From NCBI GenBank assembly GCA_964653595.1, contig CAZZHH010000015.1:1-64000 (forward strand): a stretch of DNA of 64,000 bases, in the 5' to 3' direction. Positions 34,806 to 42,920 of this stretch are shown in pieces. The position numbers and the translations under genes were made by a program. Source of the stretch: JBAXTE01 sp964653595 (lineage in GTDB: Bacteria; Bacteroidota; Bacteroidia; Bacteroidales; WCHB1-69). The notes under the pieces are model-generated. The model did no database searches. It worked only from the letters and a program-made list of their open reading frames with translations, and was not told the origin of the DNA. Each line of letters begins with the position of its first letter. Position 1 is the first letter of the stretch.

Positions 34806-34988
34806 TTAATTTTTTACCTCTTCTACTTTTTTAGTTGTGTCAGCTGCAACGGCTTGAGTTGTGTCAGTTACAGGAGTTTCTACTTTTGTAGAATCTGTTG
34901 TTTCAACTTTAGCTTCTTCTTTTTTTCCACCACAAGATGCTAAGGTAATTAAACCAGCAACTGTAAAAACGAATAATACTTTTTTCAT
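34806..34988 (-). CDS. Small lipoprotein, Thr/Lys/Glu-rich
   Basis: The 60-residue precursor has a signal peptide and lipobox (LASC followed by GG). The mature part is a low-complexity run rich in Thr, Val, Asp and Lys (TKVETPVTDTTQAVAADTTK) and probably unstructured. Such short tails occur in many Bacteroidetes surface or periplasmic lipoproteins of unknown role. The gene ends in the shared bidirectional terminator. Confidence 0.75.
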   Translation of the reverse strand: MKKVLFVFTVAGLITLASCGGKKEEAKVETTDSTKVETPVTDTTQAVAADTTKKVEEVKN

Positions 34989-35109
34989 TTTTGTTTTTTT
35001 AATTGTTAAACATTATTTTTTCCTCGGGTACAAAAATAGGGTATAGCTTTGGTAGTTTCCCAATTTTAAAAAAATATTTCTCACAATCCTTTGTTAAAAA
35101 CTATTTGTT

Positions 35110-35162
35110 AAAATAAAACACCGTAGACACTCCTATAATTAGGTTGTCTACAGTGTTTTAAG
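35110..35162. terminator. Terminator-like hairpin 3' of ilvE
   Basis: The 15-nt arms AAAACACcGTAGACA (35115-35129) and TGTCTACaGTGTTTT (35145-35159) pair with one central mismatch. It lies 114 bp after the ilvE stop on the minus strand and can act in both directions. Confidence 0.6.
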
Positions 35163-35272
35163 GTTAAAAACCATTCTATCCAGAATCAATAAAAAACCAC
35201 TTTAAATAAGCGAAAGCGATAGATCTGGAATTCCTAGTGTCTCAAATGGTTTTTGATATTAACCAATTTAGA

Positions 35273-36289
35273 TTATTCTACAATGGTGCACCAGTTAAAT
35301 TTATCAACCTCTTCCCCATATTGGATACCTTGTAATCTTTTAAAAAGTTTGGTACTCCAAGGACCAGCTTCGCCGTTTCCATAGGTGTAAACTTTTTTAG
35401 TTTCTCTATCTTGAATTTCACCGATAGGAGAAATAACTGCAGCAGTACCACAAGCACCACACTCTTCGAAGCTTCCAATTTCGTCCACATGAATATGTCT
35501 GCGTTCTACTTTTAAGCCCATATCTTGAGCTAAATCGCGAAGGCACATATTGGTGATTGAAGGTAAAATGGAGCTAGAGTCGGGAGTGATATAGGTGTCG
35601 TTTTTGATGCCGAAGAAGTTAGCTGGGCCAGCTTCATCGATATATTCTTTGTTTTTTGCTTCTAGGAAGATGGTTGCTGCATAGCCTTCTTTGTGAGCCC
35701 GTTCGCCGGCTCTGAGGCTAGCTGCATAGTTGCCACCCACTTTAAAACATCCGGTACCAAGAGGAGCTGCTCTGTCAAAATCGCGAGCAATTTGCATTTT
35801 AACAGGTTTGAACCCAGTCTTAAAATATGGACCAACAGGAGTTACAAATACGAGTAAAAGGTACTCATCAGCAGGACTTACGCCAACTTTAGCACCAGAT
35901 CCCAATAACACTGGACGGATGTATAAAGAGCCACCAGTTCCATAAGGAGGGATAAAACGTTCGTTAAGTTTTATTGCTTTAGTGATTGCATCTTTAAATA
36001 CTTGTTCGGTAGGTTCCGCCATGAGTATACCTTGAGCAGATCGAACCATTCTTTTCCAGTTTTCTTCCCAACGAAAGATACGTACTTTGTTGTCGACACC
36101 TCTAAAGGCTTTTAACCCTTCGAAAGCTTCTTGTCCGTAATGCAAACAGGTTGCGGCCATGTGAATTTCCACATATTCGGAGGATGAAACTTCAATTTCT
36201 CCCCATTTCCCATTTCTGTAATAACATCTTGCATTGTAATCCGTTTTCATATAAGAAAACGAAAGGTTTTTCCAATCAATGTTGTTCAT
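35273..36289 (-). CDS. ilvE: Branched-chain amino acid aminotransferase
   Basis: The 338-residue enzyme is a fold-type IV PLP aminotransferase. YGQEAFEGLKAFRG, RPVLLGSGAKVGVSPADEYL, GCFKVGGNYAASLRAG (with the Schiff-base lysine) and SFEECGACGTAAVISPIG match the larger (eukaryote-like) BCAT group. It interconverts Leu, Ile and Val with their 2-oxo acids in the cytoplasm. Length and motifs are complete. No other ilv or leu genes are near, so it stands alone. Confidence 0.95.
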   Translation of the reverse strand: MNNIDWKNLSFSYMKTDYNARCYYRNGKWGEIEVSSSEYVEIHMAATCLHYGQEAFEGLKAFRGVDNKVRIFRWEENWKRMVRSAQGILMAEPTEQVFKDAITKAIKLNERFIPPYGTGGSLYIRPVLLGSGAKVGVSPADEYLLLVFVTPVGPYFKTGFKPVKMQIARDFDRAAPLGTGCFKVGGNYAASLRAGERAHKEGYAATIFLEAKNKEYIDEAGPANFFGIKNDTYITPDSSSILPSITNMCLRDLAQDMGLKVERRHIHVDEIGSFEECGACGTAAVISPIGEIQDRETKKVYTYGNGEAGPWSTKLFKRLQGIQYGEEVDKFNWCTIVE

Positions 36290-36556
36290 CTTTTTGTATT
36301 TTTTATGTTCTATTTTTTTGCTAATATAGGAATATTATTTGTATCAAAATTTTATTTTACAAGAATTTAACGGAAAACATGAATTTTGAAAATGAACGAT
36401 TGTATAAATCATAACTTTATGATTTTATTAGATATTTGATGCATTTTTCTGAATTTATGAGTTGTTATTGACTTATCCCATTGTTGAAAATTTCTACTTA
36501 AAAAAGCCAATTGGAGTAGTTTTTAACATAATGGATAGAAGCATGGATAAATTTTG

Positions 36557-36564
36557 TATCTTTG
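36557..36564 (+). promoter_or_regulatory. -7 box of the lipoprotein-sprT-manC cluster
   Basis: TATCTTTG is an exact TAnnTTTG match 13 bp before ATG 36578; the -33 region shows no TTTG. Confidence 0.55.
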
Positions 36565-36577
36565 AAAAAAAAAATAA

Positions 36578-36754
36578 ATGAAACGTAAAGCCTTTTTTCT
36601 AACCATAATTGGGTTTCTGTTGTTTACAATGCTTGTTGTTTCTTGTAATACCCATAAAAGAGGGAAACGTCGTTCTTCCAGGGGATGTGATTGCCCTAAA
36701 TTTAGTCAATTAAAATTGGAGATAAAAGATCATGCAACGACTAGTTTTGGATAA
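36578..36754 (+). CDS. Small cysteine-containing lipoprotein (58 residues)
   Basis: The frame encodes a 58-residue precursor with a hydrophobic signal (FFLTIIGFLLFTMLVVSC) and a lipobox Cys at 23. A basic stretch (HKRGKRRSSRG) and the motif CDCPKFS follow. The last 23 bases overlap the start of the SprT-like gene in another frame, so translational coupling is likely. A -7 box lies just upstream. I recall similar short lipoproteins with CDCP near the C-terminus in Bacteroidetes, but no function is known. Confidence 0.65.
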   Translation: MKRKAFFLTIIGFLLFTMLVVSCNTHKRGKRRSSRGCDCPKFSQLKLEIKDHATTSFG

Positions 36755-37361
36755 ACATGTTCTTTTACCTTATACTACTTTGCCAGGAGCTGAGTTGATT
36801 TGTAAAATGGTCGAAAAATATGGCATCTCGTTGATAATTAAAAAAGATCGATCATCCAAGTTGGGAGACTATTCACATCCTATACCTATTCGTCCTTACC
36901 ATCAAATCACAATAAATGGGACCTTGAACAAATATGCTTTTATCATTACTTTTTTACATGAATTGGCTCATTTGATAATTTGGGTAAGGCATAAAAGAGG
37001 TGTATCGCCCCATGGGAAGGAATGGAAAGAAGAATTTTCGAGAATAATAATAGACGTGATGACATTAGGTATTTTCCCTGCTGATGTATCTGAAGCACTT
37101 CAGAATCATGCCAGAAACGTAAAATCATCCTCCATGAGTGATTTGAATTTAATGAGGATTTTAAAGCAGTACGATGCTGTTTCCGATGAGAAGTTAACCG
37201 TAAGTGATATTGTAGCTGGGGATATTTTTGAGTATAAGAAAAAAGTCTTTATACGAGGGGAGAAAGTGAGAACAAGAATTCAATGCAAGTGTTTAACGGA
37301 TAAAAAGACGTATGTTTTTCATCAACTTGCTCCCATTGAGGTTTGTAATGTAGAAAATTAA
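36732..37361 (+). CDS. SprT-like zinc metalloprotein
   Basis: The 209-residue protein contains HELAHL (about residues 76-81) followed ~17 residues later by HGKEW, the SprT/Spartan-type zinc site. The C-terminal part has two close cysteines (CKC) and a FxHQLAPIEV segment like the zinc-ribbon-like end of the family. SprT relatives are proteases acting on DNA-protein adducts or regulators; a cellular role here is not proven. No signal peptide is seen, so it is cytoplasmic. It sits between the small lipoprotein gene and the guanylyltransferase gene, 20 bp before the latter. Confidence 0.85.
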   Translation: MQRLVLDKHVLLPYTTLPGAELICKMVEKYGISLIIKKDRSSKLGDYSHPIPIRPYHQITINGTLNKYAFIITFLHELAHLIIWVRHKRGVSPHGKEWKEEFSRIIIDVMTLGIFPADVSEALQNHARNVKSSSMSDLNLMRILKQYDAVSDEKLTVSDIVAGDIFEYKKKVFIRGEKVRTRIQCKCLTDKKTYVFHQLAPIEVCNVEN

Positions 37362-37381
37362 TAAAATAAAAATATAAAAAC

Positions 37382-38473
37382 ATGGATCAAAATTATTTTT
37401 GTGTAATTATGGCCGGAGGTGTAGGATCACGTTTCTGGCCAATGAGTCGCTTAGCGAAACCCAAACAATTTATCGATATTTTAGGAACAGGGGAGACGCT
37501 AATTCAACAAACATTTGATAGATTTTCAAAAATTTGTCCAAAAGAAAATATTTATATTGTGACAAATGAAATTTATCGCGACCTTGTAAATGAACAGATA
37601 CCTGGTCTGGAAAGAGATCAAGTGATATGTGAGCCATCTCGCAGAAATACAGCACCCTGTATTTTGTATGCCAATTATAAAATATTAGCTCGCAATCCGA
37701 ATGCTACTATTGTGGTAGCTCCATCCGATCATATTGTATTAAAAGAACAAGAATTTGTAAGGGTTATCAATTTAACATTGGAAGCATCTAAAACTACGGA
37801 TGCGCTATTTACTTTAGGGATTATTCCAAGTAGACCCGAGACAGGCTATGGCTACATTCAATTTGATGAATCGGAGACTCATTCTATCAGTTCCGAAATA
37901 TCTAAGGTGAGGACTTTTACCGAAAAGCCAAATTTTGAAATGGCTAAACAATTGGTGGATAGTGGTGAATTTTTGTGGAATTCAGGGATTTTCATTTGGA
38001 AGTTGTCTGCAATTATGAATGAGTTTGAGAAAAACTTATCTTCTATGAATCAACTTTTTCAAGAAGGCATTGGTAAATACAATACCCCTCTAGAAGAGGA
38101 GGCAATTAAAAATATTTATCAACAGTGTAAAAGCATTTCGATAGATTATGGGATAATGGAAAAGGCCGAAAATGTATATGTTTTTTCTGCAGATATTGGA
38201 TGGTCTGATTTAGGAACTTGGGGATCGTTGTATGATATTCGATCGAAAGATAAAGACGGTAATAGCGTAGTGGGAAGAAATGTGATGATGTATGGTTCGA
38301 AAAATTGTATTGTAAACATGCCTAAGGAAAAACTAGTCGTAATTGAAGGATTAGAAGACTTTATTGTGGTGGAAAACGATAATTGTCTTTTAATTTGTAA
38401 AAAGCAGGACGAACAAGAGATCCGTCAATTTGTTACAGATGTAGAAGCCGAAAAAGGAGATCGTTACGTGTAG
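37382..38473 (+). CDS. manC: Mannose-1-phosphate guanylyltransferase
   Basis: The 363-residue enzyme makes GDP-mannose from mannose 1-phosphate and GTP, a precursor of mannose, fucose and related sugars in surface glycans. The N-terminal signature is MAGGVGSRFWPMSRLAKPKQF. VAPSDHIV, GYGYIQF, TEKPNFEMAKQ and LWNSGIFIWK follow in the usual order. The C-terminal isomerase domain of bifunctional ManC/AlgA is absent, as is common in Bacteroidetes. It is probably cotranscribed with the sprT-like gene. Confidence 0.93.
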   Translation: MDQNYFCVIMAGGVGSRFWPMSRLAKPKQFIDILGTGETLIQQTFDRFSKICPKENIYIVTNEIYRDLVNEQIPGLERDQVICEPSRRNTAPCILYANYKILARNPNATIVVAPSDHIVLKEQEFVRVINLTLEASKTTDALFTLGIIPSRPETGYGYIQFDESETHSISSEISKVRTFTEKPNFEMAKQLVDSGEFLWNSGIFIWKLSAIMNEFEKNLSSMNQLFQEGIGKYNTPLEEEAIKNIYQQCKSISIDYGIMEKAENVYVFSADIGWSDLGTWGSLYDIRSKDKDGNSVVGRNVMMYGSKNCIVNMPKEKLVVIEGLEDFIVVENDNCLLICKKQDEQEIRQFVTDVEAEKGDRYV

Positions 38474-38477
38474 GTTT

Positions 38478-38612
38478 AAGGAGTTATGAGTTATGAATTA
38501 TAAGATATGAATTATAAGTTATGAATTATAAGTTATGAATTATGAGTTATAAGTTATGAGTTATAAGTTATGAGTTATAAGTTATGAGTTGTGAGTTATG
38601 AGTTGTGAGTGC
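38478..38612. repeat. Tandem AT-rich microsatellite-like repeat
   Basis: Degenerate units of GAGTTATGAGTTATAAGTT-type sequence repeat over ~130 bp directly after manC. The same motif occurs in opposite orientation at 46345-46411. Unit length is about 7-8 bp, with alternation of GAGTTAT, AAGTTAT and GAATTAT. Confidence 0.8.
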
Positions 38613-38720
38613 TACAGTATAATCTGCCTAAAGTCGGAGTGATTTTTCTTATTTATCGAGGATTATTAGTGTAGTTACCTGAGTTTTTAACAAGCATTTA
38701 TTTATAAAAACAAATAAACA

Positions 38721-40862
38721 ATGAAAAAAGTAGGATTTTTAGTATTGCTAATGGTTTTCTCATTTTTTGGGAAAGTTGTTAGAGCTGATGAAGGAATGTG
38801 GATCTTGATGTTTTTAAATAAAAACATAGAAGAGATGCAGAAAAAAGGATTGAAACTAACTGCTGAAGATATTTATAGCATTAATCATAGTAGTATGAAA
38901 GATGCGATTATTCAGTTTGGTGGTGGTTGTACAGGCGAAATCATTTCGTCAGAAGGGTTGATCTTAACAAACCATCACTGTGGATATGGCAATATTCAAT
39001 CGCATAGTACCGTGGAGCATGATTATTTAACTCAAGGTTTTTGGGCTATGAATAGGAGCGAAGAGTTGCCTTGTCCAGGACTCACTGCTCGTTTTTTTGT
39101 CAGGATGGAGGATGTAACTTCTAAAGCATTAAATGGCGTTACCTCTTCAATGACTGAATCTGCAAGAGCCGACAAAATTCAAGAGAATTTGAAAGCGATA
39201 AAAAAGGAGGCTCAAACCGATGCAGATTACGAAATTGTGATTAGACCTTTTTATAATGGGAACAATTATTATATGTTCATTAATACGGTATACAAAGATG
39301 TTCGATTGGTAGGAGCTCCACCATCTAGTATTGGAAAATTTGGTGCCGACACCGATAACTGGATGTGGCCACGCCATACTGCGGACTTTTCGATGTTTAG
39401 AGTATATAGCTCTAAGGATGGAAAACCAGTTGAATTTAATAAAGAGAACATAGCTTATAAACCAAAACATCATTTGCCAGTATCTATAAAAGGGGTAAAA
39501 GAAAATGATTACGTGATGATAATGGGTTACCCAGGAACTACCGATCGTTATTTGACTTCTTACGGTATTAAGACAGCTCTTCAATATAAAAATCCAACCA
39601 TTGTTAGTATTCGGGATAAAAAACTAGAGGTGATGCGTGAATTTATGTTTGCAGATCCTGCAGTTCGGATTCAATATGCTTCTAAATATGCCTCTACGGC
39701 AAACTATTGGAAATATTATATTGGTCAAACTAAACAACTAACCGGCAATAAGGTAGGAGATAAGAAGAAAGAGTTGGAAGATCAATTTGCTCTTTGGATT
39801 AATCAAAACGCGGATAGAAAGGCTGTTTATGGAAATGTTCTGGCCGACATTGATCAATCATTTTCTACGTTAGCATCGTATGAAGTATGGAAAAATTACT
39901 TTAACGAAGCCGTTGCTCGTGGACCTGAACTTTTTTCAATGGCATGGCGATTCAATGGACTAAATCAGTTGTTGAAAAACAACAAAGAGACAAAAGAAAT
40001 GACCACCCGTTTAAAAGGGATGTTGGATGATTTCTTTAAAAACTACAATCAGAAATTAGATCAAAAGATGATGGCTTCGGTGCTCGAAATGTACTCGAAA
40101 AACGTGAATGATAGTCTGCAACCTGCTGAATTTAAAAAATTGGTGAAGAAAAATAAGGGTAATTTCTCTAAACTAACAGCGGCCATTTTCGAAAAGACAA
40201 TTTTTTCGGATAAGGCAAAAATTGAAGCGTTGTTAAATGCTCCTACTCAAAAAGTGATTGAGTCAGACCCTGCTTTTGCTTTAGCTTTCGCTTTTTACAG
40301 TCATTACTTTGATAAAATGGATCAGCTTGAAGCAGTAAATGAAAAACTTGCAAAAGCGAATCGATTGTTTATGGCTGGACTTAAGGAGATGATGCCACAG
40401 AAGAACTTTCCTGCTAACGCAAATTCAACCATTCGTTTAACGTATGGTCAAGTGTTGCCATATTCTCCTGCAGATGGCATAAGCTATAAGTTTTATACTA
40501 CGTTGGATGGGGTAATGCAAAAAGAAGATCCAAACAACTGGGAATTTGTTGTTCCTGCTAAATTAAAAGAGCTATGGAAGAACAAGGATTATGGTCAGTA
40601 TGCTGAAAATGGGGAACTAAAAACGTGTTTTTTAAGCAATACCGATATTACCGGGGGTAATTCTGGAAGTCCTGTTATTAACGGGGAAGGACACTTAGTA
40701 GGATTGGCTTTTGATGGGAACTGGGAAGCGATGAGTGGAGATATCTCCTTCGAACCAAAATTACAACGCACCATCAGTGTGGATATTCGATATGTGTTGT
40801 TTATTATCGACAAATATGCCGGTGCATCGCATTTAATCAAAGAGATGACTGTTGTAAAATAA
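38721..40862 (+). CDS. S46 family dipeptidyl-peptidase (DPP7/DPP11 type)
   Basis: The 713-residue protein has a signal peptide ending near VVRA and the mature start DEGMWIL, conserved in S46 peptidases. The catalytic His is in ILTNHHCGYGNIQ, the Asp likely in the region after DTDNWMWPRHTADF, and the Ser in DITGGNSGSPVI. S46 enzymes remove dipeptides from peptide N-termini in the periplasm and feed amino-acid-fermenting Bacteroidetes. Whether specificity is hydrophobic (DPP7) or acidic (DPP11) depends on one residue I cannot place without alignment. It has its own terminator. Confidence 0.93.
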   Translation: MKKVGFLVLLMVFSFFGKVVRADEGMWILMFLNKNIEEMQKKGLKLTAEDIYSINHSSMKDAIIQFGGGCTGEIISSEGLILTNHHCGYGNIQSHSTVEHDYLTQGFWAMNRSEELPCPGLTARFFVRMEDVTSKALNGVTSSMTESARADKIQENLKAIKKEAQTDADYEIVIRPFYNGNNYYMFINTVYKDVRLVGAPPSSIGKFGADTDNWMWPRHTADFSMFRVYSSKDGKPVEFNKENIAYKPKHHLPVSIKGVKENDYVMIMGYPGTTDRYLTSYGIKTALQYKNPTIVSIRDKKLEVMREFMFADPAVRIQYASKYASTANYWKYYIGQTKQLTGNKVGDKKKELEDQFALWINQNADRKAVYGNVLADIDQSFSTLASYEVWKNYFNEAVARGPELFSMAWRFNGLNQLLKNNKETKEMTTRLKGMLDDFFKNYNQKLDQKMMASVLEMYSKNVNDSLQPAEFKKLVKKNKGNFSKLTAAIFEKTIFSDKAKIEALLNAPTQKVIESDPAFALAFAFYSHYFDKMDQLEAVNEKLAKANRLFMAGLKEMMPQKNFPANANSTIRLTYGQVLPYSPADGISYKFYTTLDGVMQKEDPNNWEFVVPAKLKELWKNKDYGQYAENGELKTCFLSNTDITGGNSGSPVINGEGHLVGLAFDGNWEAMSGDISFEPKLQRTISVDIRYVLFIIDKYAGASHLIKEMTVVK

Positions 40863-40873
40863 GTTTTCAAATG

Positions 40874-40922
40874 ATACAAAATGAGGATTTCTAATAAATA
40901 AAGGAATCCTCATTTTTTTTTC
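40874..40922 (+). terminator. Terminator of the S46 peptidase gene
   Basis: A perfect 12-bp stem, AAAATGAGGATT (40878-40889) with AATCCTCATTTT (40905-40916), is followed by a T tract. Confidence 0.9.
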
Positions 40923-41061
40923 ATTTATGTGGTTAAGATTATATGGAATTTGACGTAATCTGTTTGTAATCCAGAAAAATATTATATCAAAATTAATATG
41001 CCCATCCTCGAAAAAATGCATCCCGAAAATCTTTTAATACTTCATCAAGGATAAAAATGTG

Positions 41062-41069
41062 TAATTTTG
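41062..41069 (+). promoter_or_regulatory. -7 box of the S41 peptidase gene
   Basis: TAATTTTG is an exact match 18 bp before ATG 41088. The longest frame would start at a TTG in the box. Confidence 0.6.
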
Positions 41070-41087
41070 TCCATTAATACTAAATTT

Positions 41088-42695
41088 ATGGAACAACAAT
41101 TTTCGTCATCTCAGGGATCTTCAAAGACTCCTCGATACATTTATAATCCGATTATTTACTCTTTATTAATAGGGGTTGGTATTTTAGTTGGCATCTTTTT
41201 ATTTCCCAACCAACAGCGCTCTAATGGTGATTCTGGAAAAATCAACTCCATTATTTCACTCGTGAGAGAAAACTATGTTGACACTGTGAATAAAGATCAG
41301 TTGTTGGCTAATGCCATCAATGGAATGTTGCAAAATTTAGATCCACATTCTGTTTATATTTCTCCCGAAGAGCTAACCGCTACCAACGATCAGTTGGATG
41401 GAGATTTTGAAGGGATTGGCATTCAGTTTAACATTCAAAACGATACCATCATGGTTGTCAACACAATTCCTAAGGGGCCTTCTGAAAAGGCTGGCATCAT
41501 GGCTGGAGACAGAATTGTAATGGTGGATAATAAAAATGTAGCCGGAATAAAGGTAACGAATCAAGATGTGATGAAACTTTTGAAAGGCAAGCAAGGAACT
41601 GTTGTTAAAGTTGGAGTCAAAAGAAGGAGTGTTCCAAAAATCACCAATTTTTTAATAAAACGAGATGTGATACCCACATATAGCATTGATATTTCATACA
41701 TGGCTACTCCTGTAAAAGGATATATTAAAATTGCACAGTTTTCTGCTACCACTGGGGAGGAGTTTTCTAAAGCAAGTAAAAAATTACTTTCACAAGGGAT
41801 GAAAGAGATGATTCTAGATCTACGTGGAAATCCTGGCGGGTATCTAGATGCTGCTGTTCAAATAGCGGATGAGTTTTTGTCGGAAGGTAAAATGATTGTT
41901 TATACCAAAGGTAGAAAGTTTAGAAATCAAGAATATAAGTCTACAACTGATGGTAGTTTGGAGAAAATTAAAATTATAGTGCTAATTGACGAATGGTCGG
42001 CTTCTGCTAGCGAAATTGTTGCTGGAGCTATTCAAGATAATGATAGAGGTTTGGTGGTAGGAAGAAGATCTTTCGGCAAAGGGTTGGTGCAAAATCAATT
42101 TGCTGTTAGCGATGGATCGGCGGTACGTCTTACCGTTGCAAGATACTACACTCCATCGGGCAGATGTATCCAACGTTCTTATCAAGGTACTTTGGAGGAT
42201 TATTATACTGAGTTGCTCTCTCGAATCGAACATGGAGAACTGGAACATCCCGATAGTATACATTTTGTTGATTCATTGAAATATAAAACTTCTCTTGGAA
42301 GAGTTGTTTATGGGGGGGGAGGAATCATGCCCGATGTATTTATCCCTCTTGGAAAAAATGATAACAATACTTGGTTTAACGCCCTTTTTAATATGGGACT
42401 AATCAATCAGTTTGCATTTAAATTTGTGGATGAAAACCGTAAATTTTTAAAAGCAAATTATTCCGCTAATTCTTTTGTAGAAACTTTTGTAGTCTCAGAA
42501 CAGCTATTTAATGAATTGATAGATTTTTCGGTAACTTCGGGACTTAAAAGGGATGATGCAAAAATCACATTTAGTAAAATAAAAGCTAAGGCTTGGCTGA
42601 AAGCATTTATTGGACGATCCGTATTTGGAGATCAAGCGTTTTATCCTGTGTGGTTGAAATACGACGATGCGTTTCTAAAAGCAATTTCTTTATAG
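41088..42695 (+). CDS. S41 family C-terminal processing peptidase
   Basis: The 535-residue protein has one N-terminal membrane anchor (residues ~23-42) and faces the periplasm. A PDZ domain (FEGIGIQFNIQNDTIMV ... EKAGIMAGDRIVMVD) precedes the catalytic core. The Ser is in DEWSASASEIVAGAIQD and the Lys ~25 residues later in RRSFGKGLVQ, the Ser-Lys dyad of CtpA/Prc-type peptidases. It trims or degrades envelope proteins after recognising their C-termini. ATG 41088 is chosen on promoter position. The C-terminal ~170 residues are a family-typical helical extension. Confidence 0.94.
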   Translation: MEQQFSSSQGSSKTPRYIYNPIIYSLLIGVGILVGIFLFPNQQRSNGDSGKINSIISLVRENYVDTVNKDQLLANAINGMLQNLDPHSVYISPEELTATNDQLDGDFEGIGIQFNIQNDTIMVVNTIPKGPSEKAGIMAGDRIVMVDNKNVAGIKVTNQDVMKLLKGKQGTVVKVGVKRRSVPKITNFLIKRDVIPTYSIDISYMATPVKGYIKIAQFSATTGEEFSKASKKLLSQGMKEMILDLRGNPGGYLDAAVQIADEFLSEGKMIVYTKGRKFRNQEYKSTTDGSLEKIKIIVLIDEWSASASEIVAGAIQDNDRGLVVGRRSFGKGLVQNQFAVSDGSAVRLTVARYYTPSGRCIQRSYQGTLEDYYTELLSRIEHGELEHPDSIHFVDSLKYKTSLGRVVYGGGGIMPDVFIPLGKNDNNTWFNALFNMGLINQFAFKFVDENRKFLKANYSANSFVETFVVSEQLFNELIDFSVTSGLKRDDAKITFSKIKAKAWLKAFIGRSVFGDQAFYPVWLKYDDAFLKAISL

Positions 42696-42699
42696 GGAG

Positions 42700-42905
42700 A
42701 ACGTGAAAAGAGGTGAACAAGTGAACGGGTTACCAAGTAACAAAGAACGCGAAGCGAAAACGTGAAAAGAGGTGAACAAGTGAACGGGTGACCAAGTAAC
42801 AAAGAACGCGAAGCGAGACTAGTTTTACCTGTCTCGCTTCGCGTTCTTCTCACGTTTCACGCTGCTATCTCTCGCTTCGCGTTCTTTTCACGTTTCACGA
42901 GATGT
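42700..42905. repeat. Composite direct/inverted repeat cluster
   Basis: Two 59-bp direct copies starting AACGTGAAAAGAGG (42700 and 42759) lead into a perfect 18-bp hairpin: AAGAACGCGAAGCGAGAC (42802-42819) with its complement (42831-42848) around an 11-nt loop. A further inverted copy, TCTCGCTTCGCGTTCTTTTC, follows. The TCTCGCTTCGCG word recurs at 46240-46345. The cluster lies between convergent genes and could act as a terminator. Confidence 0.75.
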
Positions 42906-42920
42906 CTTTTCACACTTCTG

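Noticed and set aside
38478..38612. CRISPR array
   Set aside because: The units are 7-8 bp, degenerate and contiguous, with no spacers, and no cas genes are present.
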